Shown here: piece by piece, positions 30,336 through 40,609 of the stretch
Numbering within the stretch: position 1 is the first letter of the stretch
Layout of the letters: each line of letters opens with the position of its first letter
From: an uncultured Candidatus Actinomarina sp.
GTDB taxonomy: Bacteria > Actinomycetota > Acidimicrobiia > Actinomarinales > Actinomarinaceae
Assembly (NCBI GenBank): GCA_902615855.1
Contig: CACMQN010000008.1
Coordinates: 1-54,829, forward strand
Length of the DNA stretch: 54,829 nucleotides
Direction of reading: 5' to 3'
The notes under the pieces: generated by a model
Seen by the model: only the letters and a program-made list of their open reading frames with translations
Told to the model about the DNA's origin: nothing
Database searches by the model: none
Translations under genes and position numbers: made by a program

Positions 30336-30791
30336 ATGAGTACAAAAACGACATTTGATGGTGTTGAGTCATCTGAAAGAAATTGGCATTTAGTTGATGC
30401 AAGTGGACTGCCTGTAGGTAGATTAGCTAGTGAGATAGCTCAAATATTAAGAGGAAAGCATAAACCACAATTTGCTCCTCACTTAGATGTAGGAGACTAT
30501 GTTGTAGTAATCAATGCATCAAAAATTCAGGCTACTTCAAAAAAACCTGAGCAAAAAATGTATTACGATCATTCAGGTTATCCAGGAGGTTTAAAAGAAG
30601 AATCATTTAATTCCTTAAAAAAAAGAAAACCGGAAAAAATTATAGAACGCGCAGTGTGGGGAATGCTTCCAAAAAATAGACTAGGAAGATCAATTTTAAA
30701 GAAATTATATGTTTATAGAGATGAAACTCATCCACATGGTGCTCAAAATCCATCTGAACTAAGTTTTGATATAAAGAAAGTAGTTGAATAA
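30336..30791 (+). CDS. rplM: 50S ribosomal protein L13
   Basis: The product has 151 residues. It contains WHLVDASGLPVGRLASEIAQILRGKHKPQFAPHLDVGDYVVVINA and the signature VWGMLPKNRLGRSILKKLYVYRDETHPHGAQNP. L13 is an early 50S assembly protein and translational repressor of its own operon in Escherichia coli. It overlaps rpsI by one base (TAATG). Confidence 0.98.
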   Translation: MSTKTTFDGVESSERNWHLVDASGLPVGRLASEIAQILRGKHKPQFAPHLDVGDYVVVINASKIQATSKKPEQKMYYDHSGYPGGLKEESFNSLKKRKPEKIIERAVWGMLPKNRLGRSILKKLYVYRDETHPHGAQNPSELSFDIKKVVE

Positions 30792-31180
30792 TGAGTAAAA
30801 CAATTTTAGGAACTGGAAGAAGAAAAACATCTGTAGCAAGAGTTATGTTGAGTGAAGGTGAGGGAAATTTTGAATTCAATGGTAAAACAATCGAAGACTA
30901 TTTTCCAAGCCCCTCAATGAGGATGACAATCAACAAACCATTTAACGTAGTTGGGATGGAAAAAAAGTTTAATTTAAAAGTTAATGTGAATGGAAGTGGT
31001 TTATCTGCCCAAGCTGATGCTGTAGCTTTAGGTATTTCCAGAGCATTAATTCAATTTGATCCAGAACTTAGACCTAAACTAAAAAAAGCAGGTCTTCTCA
31101 CTAGAGATGCTCGTAAAGTTGAAAGAAAAAAATACGGACTAAAGAAAGCCCGTAGAGCAGAGCAATTTACAAAAAGATAA
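30791..31180 (+). CDS. rpsI: 30S ribosomal protein S9
   Basis: The product has 129 residues, with GTGRRKTSVARVMLSEGEG and the C-terminal tail RKVERKKYGLKKARRAEQFTKR that reaches P-site tRNA. The terminal Lys-Arg is conserved in the family. The gene ends the ribosomal block, and glmM follows 7 nt later. Confidence 0.98.
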   Translation: MSKTILGTGRRKTSVARVMLSEGEGNFEFNGKTIEDYFPSPSMRMTINKPFNVVGMEKKFNLKVNVNGSGLSAQADAVALGISRALIQFDPELRPKLKKAGLLTRDARKVERKKYGLKKARRAEQFTKR

Positions 31181-31187
31181 TAATTCA

Positions 31188-32492
31188 TTGAAGAAGTATT
31201 TTGGTACTGATGGTATTAGGGGCATACCAAACGATACTTTAAGTCAAGATCTTATATCCAAAATATCCGCATCTGTTGAGCAACATATAAACCCTAAAAA
31301 TATTGGTGTCATTTCAGATACACGTTCATCCTCAGATGAAATTCTGAATTGGATTTCTATAGGATTTTCAAGCAAAGTAAATATTTATAATCATGGAGTT
31401 TTACCTTCTGGTTCAATGCCTATAATTTTGAAAAAATTTAATTACGATCTTGGAATTATAATTTCTGCTTCACATAATCCTGCTGAATATAACGGCATAA
31501 AGTTAATTCAAGAAAACGGATCAAAATTAGATGATGATGTTGAAATATCAATTGAAAAAAATATTGATAGCTTAGAACTACCAAATCAACATGCTGAAAT
31601 TATTAATTTAAATGATGGACATCTTGAATATCTTAATTTTCTTGATGATGTTACAGATGTTGATTTTAGTCATTTTCAAATACTCATCGATGCAGCAAAT
31701 GGGTCAGCGTCAACTGTCATAAAAGAGTTATTTGATAAAAAAAATGCAAATTACAGAATTATCAACAATCAACCGGATGGCTTAAATATAAATAAAGACT
31801 GTGGAGCAACAGTCCCTGAAAATCTACAAAAAAATATTGAAAAGGGTGAAATTGGTGCATCTTTTGATGGTGATGCCGATAGATTGATAATGGTCGATGA
31901 AAATGGAGATATTGTAAATGGAGATCTGATATTAACAATTCTTTCAAAATATTTATCAGAAGTAAATCAGCTTACCAATAACATTGTAGTTAGTACGGTA
32001 ATGTCAAATTATGGCTTTAAACAAGCCATAGAAAAATTTAATTTTGATCTTATTGAAACTCCAGTTGGTGATAAATATGTTGCAGAGGCAATGAAAAAAT
32101 ATGACGCAGCTTTAGGGGGAGAACAATCTGGTCACATCATTATTTCTGACCAATTACCAGTTGGTGACGGTCTAGTTACATTAATCTATGTTTTGAAAGC
32201 TATGCAACACTTTGGTGTAGCTTTAAGTGATTTTAAGGAAGAGAATCTTTATGAATACCCACAAAAACTGATAAACCTAGAATTAGAAAATAAATTAAAT
32301 GACGAAGAATTAGAATACATCAACCAAATAGCTTTGGACATGTCAATAAAAAAAGACTTAGATGGAAGATATTTAATACGTAATTCAGGGACAGAGCCAC
32401 TATTGCGTGTGCTTGTAGAGGCTAAAAGTAATGAAGCTATGGAAGAGTTTTCAAATGAGCTTATTACAAAAATTAATAAATACCTAAATTAA
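31188..32492 (+). CDS. glmM: Phosphoglucosamine mutase
   Basis: The product has 434 residues from TTG 31188 (MKKYFGTDGIRGIPNDTL). The phosphoserine loop is ISASHNPAEYNGIK (catalytic Ser near residue 95), the Mg loop is DGDADRL, and the C-terminal phosphate-binding loop is RNSGTEPLLRVLVEA. The enzyme converts glucosamine-6-phosphate to glucosamine-1-phosphate for UDP-GlcNAc and peptidoglycan. It uses the product of the GlmS encoded just downstream. The rplM-rpsI-glmM-glmS-alr order is typical of actinobacteria. Confidence 0.96.
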   Translation: MKKYFGTDGIRGIPNDTLSQDLISKISASVEQHINPKNIGVISDTRSSSDEILNWISIGFSSKVNIYNHGVLPSGSMPIILKKFNYDLGIIISASHNPAEYNGIKLIQENGSKLDDDVEISIEKNIDSLELPNQHAEIINLNDGHLEYLNFLDDVTDVDFSHFQILIDAANGSASTVIKELFDKKNANYRIINNQPDGLNINKDCGATVPENLQKNIEKGEIGASFDGDADRLIMVDENGDIVNGDLILTILSKYLSEVNQLTNNIVVSTVMSNYGFKQAIEKFNFDLIETPVGDKYVAEAMKKYDAALGGEQSGHIIISDQLPVGDGLVTLIYVLKAMQHFGVALSDFKEENLYEYPQKLINLELENKLNDEELEYINQIALDMSIKKDLDGRYLIRNSGTEPLLRVLVEAKSNEAMEEFSNELITKINKYLN

Positions 32493-32505
32493 CCATACTT
32501 ATCGA

Positions 32506-32511
32506 TATACT
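32506..32511 (+). promoter_or_regulatory. Putative -10 element of the glmS transcript
   Basis: TATACT at 32506-32511 would place the transcript start near 32518, about 12 nt before the predicted ribozyme cleavage site. No good -35 hexamer was seen. The same hexamer serves rplJ, rpoB, rpsL and rplM. Confidence 0.5.
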
Positions 32512-32529
32512 CTTTATAACGAGCAATAT

Positions 32530-32664
32530 AGCGCCTGGCCTTTAACGAGGTGACGAGGAAGTATGTTATCGAAAAATTCGGCGGATGCATACTCGGCTCT
32601 GCAGTCGATATAAATTGTTTAAAAACAGAGAGAAATTTCTGAACAGAGACAATTTAATGCAGTC
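32530..32664 (+). ncRNA. glmS ribozyme/riboswitch (glucosamine-6-phosphate-activated)
   Basis: The conserved core is present in order. It has A|GCGCC at 32530-32535 (predicted cleavage between 32530 and 32531), TGACGAGGA at 32551-32559, TTATCGAA at 32566-32573 and TTCGGCGGATGC at 32577-32588. AGTATG (32560-32565) pairs with CATACT (32588-32593), where Bacillus has a GC-rich pair instead. Peripheral stems are CTGCA/TGCAG and AAATTGT (32612-32618)/ACAATTT (32649-32655). GlcN6P acts as cofactor for self-cleavage, which lowers glmS mRNA. The position 34 nt upstream of glmS fits. Confidence 0.95.
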
Positions 32665-32698
32665 TTTATTTTAACCTGCTCGTTGGAATGGAGATATA

Positions 32699-34495
32699 AT
32701 GTGTGGAATTGTAGGGTATTCAGGCCCTAAAGAACCCTTACCAATCTTAATCAATGGTCTCTCTCGTTTGGAATATCGAGGATATGATTCAGCAGGAATA
32801 GCAATTTCTGATGGAAGCAAAATAACGATTGAAAAAAAAGAGGGTAAACTCGATGTCTTAAAAGAACATTTAGAAAATAAGCAAATTTTAGGAAATATAG
32901 GGATTGGTCATACAAGATGGGCAACTCATGGAGTACCGAATGATGTGAATGCACACCCACATTCAGACAACAATGATGAATTTGCAATCATTCACAATGG
33001 CATTATTGAGAATTATGCAGAAATCAAGAAAGATCTTACAAACGATGGATTTAAATTTAATTCAGACACTGACACGGAAGTCGTAGCTGTAGAGTTAAGC
33101 AGAAAATGGAATGGAAATCTTTTAAAAACAGTGGTGAATGTAGCAAAAACACTTGAGGGAACATATGCCCTTGTTGTAACTACAACAAAAGAAGAGGGCA
33201 CTATTGTTGCAGGAAGATTAATGAGTCCTCTAGTCCTTGGAGTTGGTGATAATGAGGTTTTTCTAGCATCTGATTCAGCAGCAATCTTAGAACATACAAA
33301 GAAAATGATATTTCTTGAAAATGGTGATTTTGTAGAAATTAAAAATGGTAAATATAAGTTGTTCGATTCTGAATTAAATGAAATCCAGAGAGAAATTCAA
33401 GAAATCGATTGGGAGGTATCAGAAGCAGAGAAGTCAGGGTATGACCATTTTATGTATAAAGAAATACTTGAACAATCTGAAGTGATCGAAAGAACTTTAT
33501 CTGGAAGGCTTGAAGCATCCTCAGATGAAATACCAATTAAGTTAAATGAGGCTTTAAAATTTGAAAAAATTTGGATTGTTGCATGCGGAACAGCCTATCA
33601 TGCTGGTTTGTTTGGGAAAGACCTATTTGAGAAAGTTCTTGGAGTTCCGGTAAGTGTTGAGCTTGCTTCAGAGTTCAGATATAGAGAACCAATCGTTGGA
33701 AAAAATGATTTAGGTATTGTAATTTCCCAGTCCGGAGAAACTATGGACACTATTGCTGCTACAGAATTATTAAAGGAAAATGGTTCACATGTTCTTGCTT
33801 TAGTAAATGTGGTTGGTAGTTCATTAGCAAGAATGGCTGATAGTGTATTTTATTTACATGTGGGTCCAGAAATAGGCGTAGCTTCTACCAAAGCTTATTT
33901 AGGTATGCTTGTTTCTCAGCTTGTTATAGCAAAACACTGGGACGCTGAAAATAAGTTAGATGTTTCATTTGATGAAATTGCAGAACTCCCAAAGCTAATA
34001 GACAAGACCATGGCTTGTGAAGGGCAAATAAAAGAAATATCTGAAAAAATCTATAAAAAGAATGATATCTATTTTATTGGTCGAGGATTGGATTATGCTT
34101 TGGCAGCTGAAGGTGCTTTAAAATTAAAAGAAATTTCCTATCTGCATGCTGAGGCATTAGCAGCAGGAGAGCTTAAACACGGTACGCTAGCTTTAATAGA
34201 AAAAGGAACCCCTGTAATAGTTACTGCTAGTCAAAATCATTTACTTGATAAGACGACCAGTAATGTACAAGAGGTTATAGCTAGGGGAGCATATGTAATT
34301 GCTATTGGAGATAGTGAGTCAGAAAAACTTGAAAATATATCAAATGATTATGTCACACTACCAGATAGTAATGAAATACTAACTACTGTGATCTCGATTA
34401 TACCTCTACAATTTATTGCTTATCACGTAGCTAACAAGAATGGCCAATCGATTGATCAACCAAGAAACCTTGCAAAGTCAGTTACTGTAGAATAA
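32699..34495 (+). CDS. glmS: Glutamine-fructose-6-phosphate aminotransferase (isomerising)
   Basis: The product has 598 residues. ATG is directly followed by Cys2, the glutaminase nucleophile (MCGIVGYSG). The N-terminal domain has HTRWATHGVPNDVNAHPH. Two SIS isomerase domains follow (WIVACGTAYHAGLFGK, ISQSGETMDT, then GRGLDYALAAEGALKLKEISYLHAEALAAGELKHG). It makes glucosamine-6-phosphate from fructose-6-phosphate and Gln, the first step to UDP-GlcNAc. GGAG at 32690-32693 is the Shine-Dalgarno. Expression is probably controlled by the ribozyme upstream. Confidence 0.98.
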   Translation: MCGIVGYSGPKEPLPILINGLSRLEYRGYDSAGIAISDGSKITIEKKEGKLDVLKEHLENKQILGNIGIGHTRWATHGVPNDVNAHPHSDNNDEFAIIHNGIIENYAEIKKDLTNDGFKFNSDTDTEVVAVELSRKWNGNLLKTVVNVAKTLEGTYALVVTTTKEEGTIVAGRLMSPLVLGVGDNEVFLASDSAAILEHTKKMIFLENGDFVEIKNGKYKLFDSELNEIQREIQEIDWEVSEAEKSGYDHFMYKEILEQSEVIERTLSGRLEASSDEIPIKLNEALKFEKIWIVACGTAYHAGLFGKDLFEKVLGVPVSVELASEFRYREPIVGKNDLGIVISQSGETMDTIAATELLKENGSHVLALVNVVGSSLARMADSVFYLHVGPEIGVASTKAYLGMLVSQLVIAKHWDAENKLDVSFDEIAELPKLIDKTMACEGQIKEISEKIYKKNDIYFIGRGLDYALAAEGALKLKEISYLHAEALAAGELKHGTLALIEKGTPVIVTASQNHLLDKTTSNVQEVIARGAYVIAIGDSESEKLENISNDYVTLPDSNEILTTVISIIPLQFIAYHVANKNGQSIDQPRNLAKSVTVE

Positions 34496-34500
34496 ATAAT

Positions 34501-35583
34501 ATGGATAGAGGTTACGTATATGTAAATAAGACAAATTATTTACACAATATAGAAGTATTAAAACAACTATCAGACAAAGAACTTTGCTTGGTTGTCAAAG
34601 CCAATGGTTATGGTCACGGTATTGAATGGACTGTCAAAACAGCTATGGAAGCTGGAATCAAATGGTTCGCAGTAGCAGCTATTAGTGAAGCAAAAAAAGT
34701 TCGAGCTCAATCTGATGAACTAAGGGTATTGTTACTTACCGAGCCATCACTTGGTGAGATAGACAATATAGAGAAATATAATATCGACTTAACAGTTTAT
34801 AATGATTTTTTTATTGATGGTCTAGCAAAATCCGGTAAAGCATTCAATACCCATATAAAAATCGATACTGGTATGCACAGAGTTGGTTGTGAACCAGAAG
34901 ATTTTAAAAACCTTTATGAAAAAATAACAAGCTCTAAAACAATAAATCTTGCTGGTATATGCACCCATTTTCCTTTAGCAGACGAAGAGATTGAGCCTAC
35001 AGAAGAATCTATCGAATTGTTCAAACAAACAATCAAGGATGTAGATACAGATAATTTATTATTACATGCTGATAATTCTGGATCGTCATTTTATAATTTT
35101 GATCCTACGTTTAACCTGTCAAGAGTTGGTCTCGCAGTATATGGGTGCAATATAACACCCGCAGAAGTTGTTCAAGATCTGAAACCTACGATGGCAATAA
35201 AAACAAGAATATCAAACATTCACTATAGAAAAAAGGGTGAAGCCGTTTCTTATGGAAAAGCACTAATTTTAGAAAGAGATACAACTGTCGGTGTATCACC
35301 GGTGGGATATGGCGATGGATATCCATGGAGTACTTTTCCTGATGGAAAAGTCATAGTTAACAATACATATTGCAATTTGATAGGAAGAGTAACTATGGAT
35401 CAAATTTTATATGACATCACAGATGTGGAGGCAAATATTAATGATGAAGTTGTTCTTTTGGGAAATTCTGAGAACAATGAACTTAAAATTACAGTTTTCG
35501 ATATTGCAAAATGGAATAAGACTATTGAATGGGAGATCCTTACAAATATAAATGAAAGACTTGAAAGGGTTGAAATTGAATGA
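34501..35583 (+). CDS. alr: Alanine racemase
   Basis: The product has 360 residues. The PLP lysine is K33 in VVKANGYGHG. The C-terminal domain provides VSYGKALILERDTTVGVSPVGYGDGYPW and GRVTMDQ. The enzyme interconverts L- and D-alanine for peptidoglycan. It lies 5 nt after glmS and ends in TGA overlapping tsaE by 8 nt. The alr-tsaE-tsaB-rimI-tsaD order is the standard actinobacterial arrangement. Confidence 0.96.
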   Translation: MDRGYVYVNKTNYLHNIEVLKQLSDKELCLVVKANGYGHGIEWTVKTAMEAGIKWFAVAAISEAKKVRAQSDELRVLLLTEPSLGEIDNIEKYNIDLTVYNDFFIDGLAKSGKAFNTHIKIDTGMHRVGCEPEDFKNLYEKITSSKTINLAGICTHFPLADEEIEPTEESIELFKQTIKDVDTDNLLLHADNSGSSFYNFDPTFNLSRVGLAVYGCNITPAEVVQDLKPTMAIKTRISNIHYRKKGEAVSYGKALILERDTTVGVSPVGYGDGYPWSTFPDGKVIVNNTYCNLIGRVTMDQILYDITDVEANINDEVVLLGNSENNELKITVFDIAKWNKTIEWEILTNINERLERVEIE

Positions 35584-35980
35584 GATCGAGATTAAAGAAT
35601 CAGATTTAGATGAATTCGCAAAAGATTTTGTAACAAAATTATCAATTCCTTCAGTAATTGGATTCAACGGAAGTTTGGGAGCTGGTAAAACTTCAATAAT
35701 TAAAAAGATAATTTATCACCTTGGTATCGAAGATAATGTAACTTCTCCAACATTTAATATTGTAAAAAATTATCTCAAAGAAGATTTAAGTATTTACCAT
35801 GTTGATCTTTATAGACTTTCATCATTCCAAGAATTTATTGACCTAGATCTTCCTTTGTTTGAAGAAAAAACTTTATTTTTTGTTGAATGGTCAAACCAAC
35901 TTCCTAATACAAACCTAAGCAATTGGACAATTATTGATATTGATATAATTGATGATTCAACAAGAAAGATAAGGTTTTAA
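35576..35980 (+). CDS. tsaE: tRNA t6A biosynthesis ATPase TsaE
   Basis: The product has 134 residues from TTG 35576, preceded by GAAAGGG at 35563-35569. ATG 35552 is also in frame but deep inside alr. The Walker A motif is GSLGAGKTS, followed by TSPTFNIV and a Tyr-rich HVDLYRL segment typical of the family. TsaE is an ATPase that supports turnover of the TsaB-TsaD complex in t6A37 formation. One base separates it from tsaB. Confidence 0.94.
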   Translation: MNEIEIKESDLDEFAKDFVTKLSIPSVIGFNGSLGAGKTSIIKKIIYHLGIEDNVTSPTFNIVKNYLKEDLSIYHVDLYRLSSFQEFIDLDLPLFEEKTLFFVEWSNQLPNTNLSNWTIIDIDIIDDSTRKIRF

Positions 35981-35981
35981 A

Positions 35982-36677
35982 TTGTATAAATTAGCAATTT
36001 CTACATCAGGTGAATATGTTTCTGCGGCAATATTTGAAGAGAAATTACTTGCTAGCTTTGTTTCAAAAACTAATAAAGGCTCAACTGGAATATTGCTAAA
36101 TCAAATAAATGAATTATTTGATAAAACAAAGGCAAGGAGAAATGATCTTAATGCACTTTATCTCGATGTTGGACCGGGATATTACACTGGACTAAGAATC
36201 GGTCTATCAGTTTCCCAAGGACTTGGTGCAGTTTTAGGCATACCTATAATTCCAGTAAATGGTCTCGACGCTCTTGCGTTTGCAGCACATACAAGTCACA
36301 GAAAAATATGTTCGTTGATTGATATTAAACGAAATGAGTTTGCTTATTGCGAATACATGCCTGTTCCTGGTGGAGTAACACGAGAGTCAGATCCTCAAGT
36401 AATTTCAGTTGAAAACTTAGAAATTAAACTTTCTGATGATGCCGATAAAAAATTATTAGTAGGTAATTGGGATCTTATAGAAAATAAAAAAATTCTTACT
36501 GATAGTAATACTAAATTAGCTGAGCCAAGATTTGTAACAGCTGAAAATATTTATAACGTTGGTGAAAAAATAAAAGACTATCCCAACTTCAATGAAATAA
36601 ATCTTGAATATATGAGAGAACCTGACGTGACATTATCAAAAGATACTTTAAGTGGGAATGTTAAGTTTTATGATTAA
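35982..36677 (+). CDS. tsaB: tRNA t6A biosynthesis protein TsaB
   Basis: The product has 231 residues from TTG 35982 (MYKLAISTSGEYVSAAIF). The ASKHA-fold motif GPGYYTGLRIGLSVSQGLG is diagnostic. TsaB is a TsaD paralogue that forms the scaffold of the t6A complex with TsaD and TsaE. It overlaps rimI by 8 nt. Confidence 0.94.
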   Translation: MYKLAISTSGEYVSAAIFEEKLLASFVSKTNKGSTGILLNQINELFDKTKARRNDLNALYLDVGPGYYTGLRIGLSVSQGLGAVLGIPIIPVNGLDALAFAAHTSHRKICSLIDIKRNEFAYCEYMPVPGGVTRESDPQVISVENLEIKLSDDADKKLLVGNWDLIENKKILTDSNTKLAEPRFVTAENIYNVGEKIKDYPNFNEINLEYMREPDVTLSKDTLSGNVKFYD

Positions 36678-37116
36678 AAGTTTAGAATCTTGTTCTTCTG
36701 AGACAGCACTTAAGTTGTCTAACTTAGAGCAGAATTTATTTTCTATGTCATGGGATGCCAGTATTATTGAGCAAAAAATTAATGATAAAAGTTTTAAATA
36801 CTGGACTTACCAAAATGAAGATGAAATTATAGGTTATTTGGGTATCCAATTTATACATCACGATATTGAGATTCTAGGAATTGGTGTATTGGAAGAATAC
36901 AGAAAAAAAGGTGTAGCAACCGAACTTATGGACGAATTAATAAGTTATTTTGAAGTTTCAAAATATGAAAAAATTATCTTGGAAGTTCGTGAATCTAATA
37001 AATCTGCTCAGAGTTTGTATAAAAAATATAACTTTAAACATTTTGGTAAAAGAAAAAAATATTATGTCACTGAAGATGCAGATATTTTTATAAAGGAAAA
37101 AGCATATGCAGAGTGA
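36670..37116 (+). CDS. rimI: Ribosomal protein S18 N-alanyl acetyltransferase RimI-like (GNAT)
   Basis: The product has 148 residues from ATG 36670 (MIKSLESCSSETALKLSNLEQNLF). In-frame starts at 36652 and 36658 lie further inside tsaB. The acetyl-CoA-binding motif A is LGIGVLEEYRKKGVATELMDELI, followed by LEVRESNKSAQSLYKKYNFKHFGKRKKYY. The position between tsaB and tsaD is where rimI normally lies in these bacteria. The substrate, S18 or other N-termini, is inferred from context. It overlaps tsaD by 11 nt. Confidence 0.9.
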   Translation: MIKSLESCSSETALKLSNLEQNLFSMSWDASIIEQKINDKSFKYWTYQNEDEIIGYLGIQFIHHDIEILGIGVLEEYRKKGVATELMDELISYFEVSKYEKIILEVRESNKSAQSLYKKYNFKHFGKRKKYYVTEDADIFIKEKAYAE

Positions 37117-38107
37117 AAAAATCATTTTAGGTTTTGAAACAAGTTGTGATGAGACAGCGATTGCTTTAATGAAAGGTGACAACCTCTTAATTAACAAAAT
37201 TTCATCACAAGTTGAAATTCATGAGAAATTTGGTGGAGTAGTACCTGAAGTAGCATCTAGAGCACACGCTGAAATGATAAGAAATCTTTTTCATTCCTCT
37301 ATCAATGAATGTGGTATAGATTTAAGTGAAATTGATATTGTTGCCAGTACGGATGGTCCTGGTCTGGCAGGTAGTCTTGTTGTAGGCTACAATTTTGCAA
37401 AATCTGTGGCATGGGCTCTTGAAAAGCCATTTTATGCAGTAGATCATATGGTCGGACATTTAAGCGCACCTCTTATTGAGCATCCAAACATGGAGCCTCC
37501 ATTTTTATCATTACTTGTCTCTGGAGGGCATACACAAATTGTTTTGGTTGAAGAGTGGGGTAAATATAATCTCTTGGGTTCAACCATTGATGATGCTGCA
37601 GGTGAAGCTTTTGACAAATTATCAAGATTTTGTGGATTTGGTTTTCCTGGGGGTCCAGCAATACAAAAAATATCAGAGGGTGGTGATCCAAAAAAAGTAG
37701 ATCTTCCTCGACCTAAAACCTCAAACAAATTTGACTATTCTTTTTCTGGATTGAAGACAGCAGCAGTTTATTTTCTACAGAAACTTTCAGATGAGGATCA
37801 ACTATTAAAAAAAGATTTTGCTGCATCATACCAAGAGGCAATAGTCGATTCCTTAATGGACATTTTTGTCAAAGCGATTAAAGAAACCGGTGTTAACAAT
37901 ATATCAGGCGGAGGTGGAGTCATGGCAAATTCTAGGTTACGTGAAAAAATTGTATTTTTTTCTGAAAATAATAATAAAAACCTTTATTTACCATCACCAA
38001 GATTATCAACTGATAATGCAGCAATGATTTGCGTTGCAGCTAAAAATGAGCTTATTACAAATAAAATGAATATTGACGATATAAGGTTATCTTCAATAAT
38101 TTCCTAA
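37106..38107 (+). CDS. tsaD: tRNA N6-threonylcarbamoyladenosine transferase TsaD
   Basis: The product has 333 residues. The N-terminus LGFETSCDETAIALM and the metal-binding HMVGHLSAP (two His, four apart) are family marks, with LVSGGHTQIVLV and FSFSGLKTAAVYFL further on. TsaD transfers the threonylcarbamoyl group from TC-AMP to A37 of ANN-decoding tRNAs. With tsaE and tsaB this gives the whole transferase complex. TsaC/Sua5, which makes TC-AMP, is not in the window. Confidence 0.97.
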   Translation: MQSEKIILGFETSCDETAIALMKGDNLLINKISSQVEIHEKFGGVVPEVASRAHAEMIRNLFHSSINECGIDLSEIDIVASTDGPGLAGSLVVGYNFAKSVAWALEKPFYAVDHMVGHLSAPLIEHPNMEPPFLSLLVSGGHTQIVLVEEWGKYNLLGSTIDDAAGEAFDKLSRFCGFGFPGGPAIQKISEGGDPKKVDLPRPKTSNKFDYSFSGLKTAAVYFLQKLSDEDQLLKKDFAASYQEAIVDSLMDIFVKAIKETGVNNISGGGGVMANSRLREKIVFFSENNNKNLYLPSPRLSTDNAAMICVAAKNELITNKMNIDDIRLSSIIS

Positions 38108-38186
38108 CAATTTAAGAAAATAAATACCTTTATAAACACAACTATATTAAATTCAAAACGTAGAAAATTTTAGAAAGGAATTAAAC

Positions 38187-38480
38187 ATGAATCTTCAACC
38201 ACTGGGAGATAGAGTTGTTGTAAAGCCACTGTCTGAAGAAGATATGAAAACTCCATCGGGAATTTATATACCTGATACGGCGAAGGAGAAACCCCAAGAA
38301 GGAGAGGTTGTTGCTGTAGGACCTGGAGAAACTAATGACAATGGAGAAAAAATTAAACCTGATGTTAAAAAGGGTGACAAAGTTGTTTATTCAAAATATG
38401 GTGGAACAGAAATTAAAGTTGACGGCGAAGAGTATTTGATTTTATCAAGTAGAGATATACTCGCAGTAGTCGGAAAATAA
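38187..38480 (+). CDS. groES: Co-chaperonin GroES
   Basis: The product has 97 residues ([45 protein letters not shown]). The mobile loop binding GroEL is around residues 17-32. A Shine-Dalgarno AGAAAGG (38173-38179) precedes ATG. The 79-nt gap from tsaD contains TATATT at 38143-38148 as a possible -10, but no CIRCE inverted repeat, so HrcA control is not evident. groEL follows 12 nt downstream. Confidence 0.97.
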   Translation: MNLQPLGDRVVVKPLSEEDMKTPSGIYIPDTAKEKPQEGEVVAVGPGETNDNGEKIKPDVKKGDKVVYSKYGGTEIKVDGEEYLILSSRDILAVVGK

Positions 38481-38483
38481 TAG

Positions 38484-40121
<1,638 letters not shown>

Positions 40122-40140
40122 AACATACATTTTTTAAAAA

Positions 40141-40171
40141 AAAGAGTGGACAATGTCCACTCTTTTTTTTT
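40141..40171 (+). terminator. Intrinsic terminator after groEL
   Basis: GAGTGGAC (40144-40151) pairs with GTCCACTC (40155-40162) around a 3-nt loop, flanked by A and T runs, and is followed by about nine T residues to 40171. Only 13 nt separate the T-run from the aroH ATG, so aroH is probably expressed by read-through. The same layout occurs at tuf/rpsJ. Confidence 0.92.
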
Positions 40172-40184
40172 ATCATTAGTTGTC

Positions 40185-40526
40185 ATGAATGGAATAAGAG
40201 GAGCAATTGCTACTGTAGAAAACACAGAAAACGATATATTAAAATCTACAAAAGAATTATTTAATACGATTGTAGAAAATAACAACCTTGATATTTCAAA
40301 AATTGTTTCTGTAATTTTTACTGTTACTAATGATCTTGATGCCGCTTTCCCAGCAAAGGCTCTCAGAGAACTTGGTCACCACGAATTATCTGCAATTGAT
40401 ACAAAGGCACCAAACGTAGTTAATGACCTTGAAGGTTGTATAAGAGTTTTAGTAACTTACAAGGATGAAATTGAAGTAACTCATACCTATTTAGGTGAAG
40501 CTAAGAACTTAAGACCAGATAGATAA
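40185..40526 (+). CDS. aroH: Chorismate mutase, AroH type
   Basis: The product has 113 residues from ATG 40185 (MNGIRGAIATVENTENDILKSTKELF). The in-frame GTG at 40146 is inside the groEL terminator. The AroH trimer-type motifs TNDLDAAFPAKALRELG, CIRVLV and THTYLGEAKNLRPDR match the Bacillus subtilis family. The enzyme converts chorismate to prephenate, the branch point to Phe and Tyr. It lies just upstream of the aromatic operon's leader and thus outside the attenuator's control. Confidence 0.93.
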   Translation: MNGIRGAIATVENTENDILKSTKELFNTIVENNNLDISKIVSVIFTVTNDLDAAFPAKALRELGHHELSAIDTKAPNVVNDLEGCIRVLVTYKDEIEVTHTYLGEAKNLRPDR

Positions 40527-40533
40527 AAACTAT

Positions 40534-40560
40534 TTGCAAATCTGTAATACATGGTATTAT
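40534..40560 (+). promoter_or_regulatory. Putative promoter of the aromatic operon (leaderless leader peptide)
   Basis: TTGCAA (40534-40539) and TATTAT (40555-40560) are separated by 15 nt, which is short but workable; TTTGCA one base upstream gives 16. TATTAT lies 7 nt before the leader-peptide ATG, so the transcript probably starts at or next to that ATG. The same -10-to-start distance is seen at several genes in the last 6 kb. Confidence 0.5.
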
Positions 40561-40567
40561 TACCACA

Positions 40568-40609
40568 ATGAAAATTAACACATACTTTTACTTTAGAGCG
40601 CACATATAA
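40568..40609 (+). CDS. Attenuator leader peptide rich in Tyr and Phe
   Basis: A 13-codon frame reads MKINTYFYFRAHI and stops at TAA 40607-40609. Four consecutive codons are Tyr-Phe-Tyr-Phe, the end products of the pathway encoded downstream. The last Tyr and Phe codons overlap the left arm of a hairpin (ACTTTAG 40590-40596), exactly as needed for ribosome-stalling control. No ribosome-binding site precedes it; the predicted transcript start suggests leaderless translation. The peptide itself probably has no function after synthesis. Confidence 0.82.
   Translation: MKINTYFYFRAHI

Noticed and set aside
38108-38186. CIRCE operator upstream of groES.
   Set aside because: The TTAGCACTC-N9-GAGTGCTAA inverted repeat or a close variant is not present.
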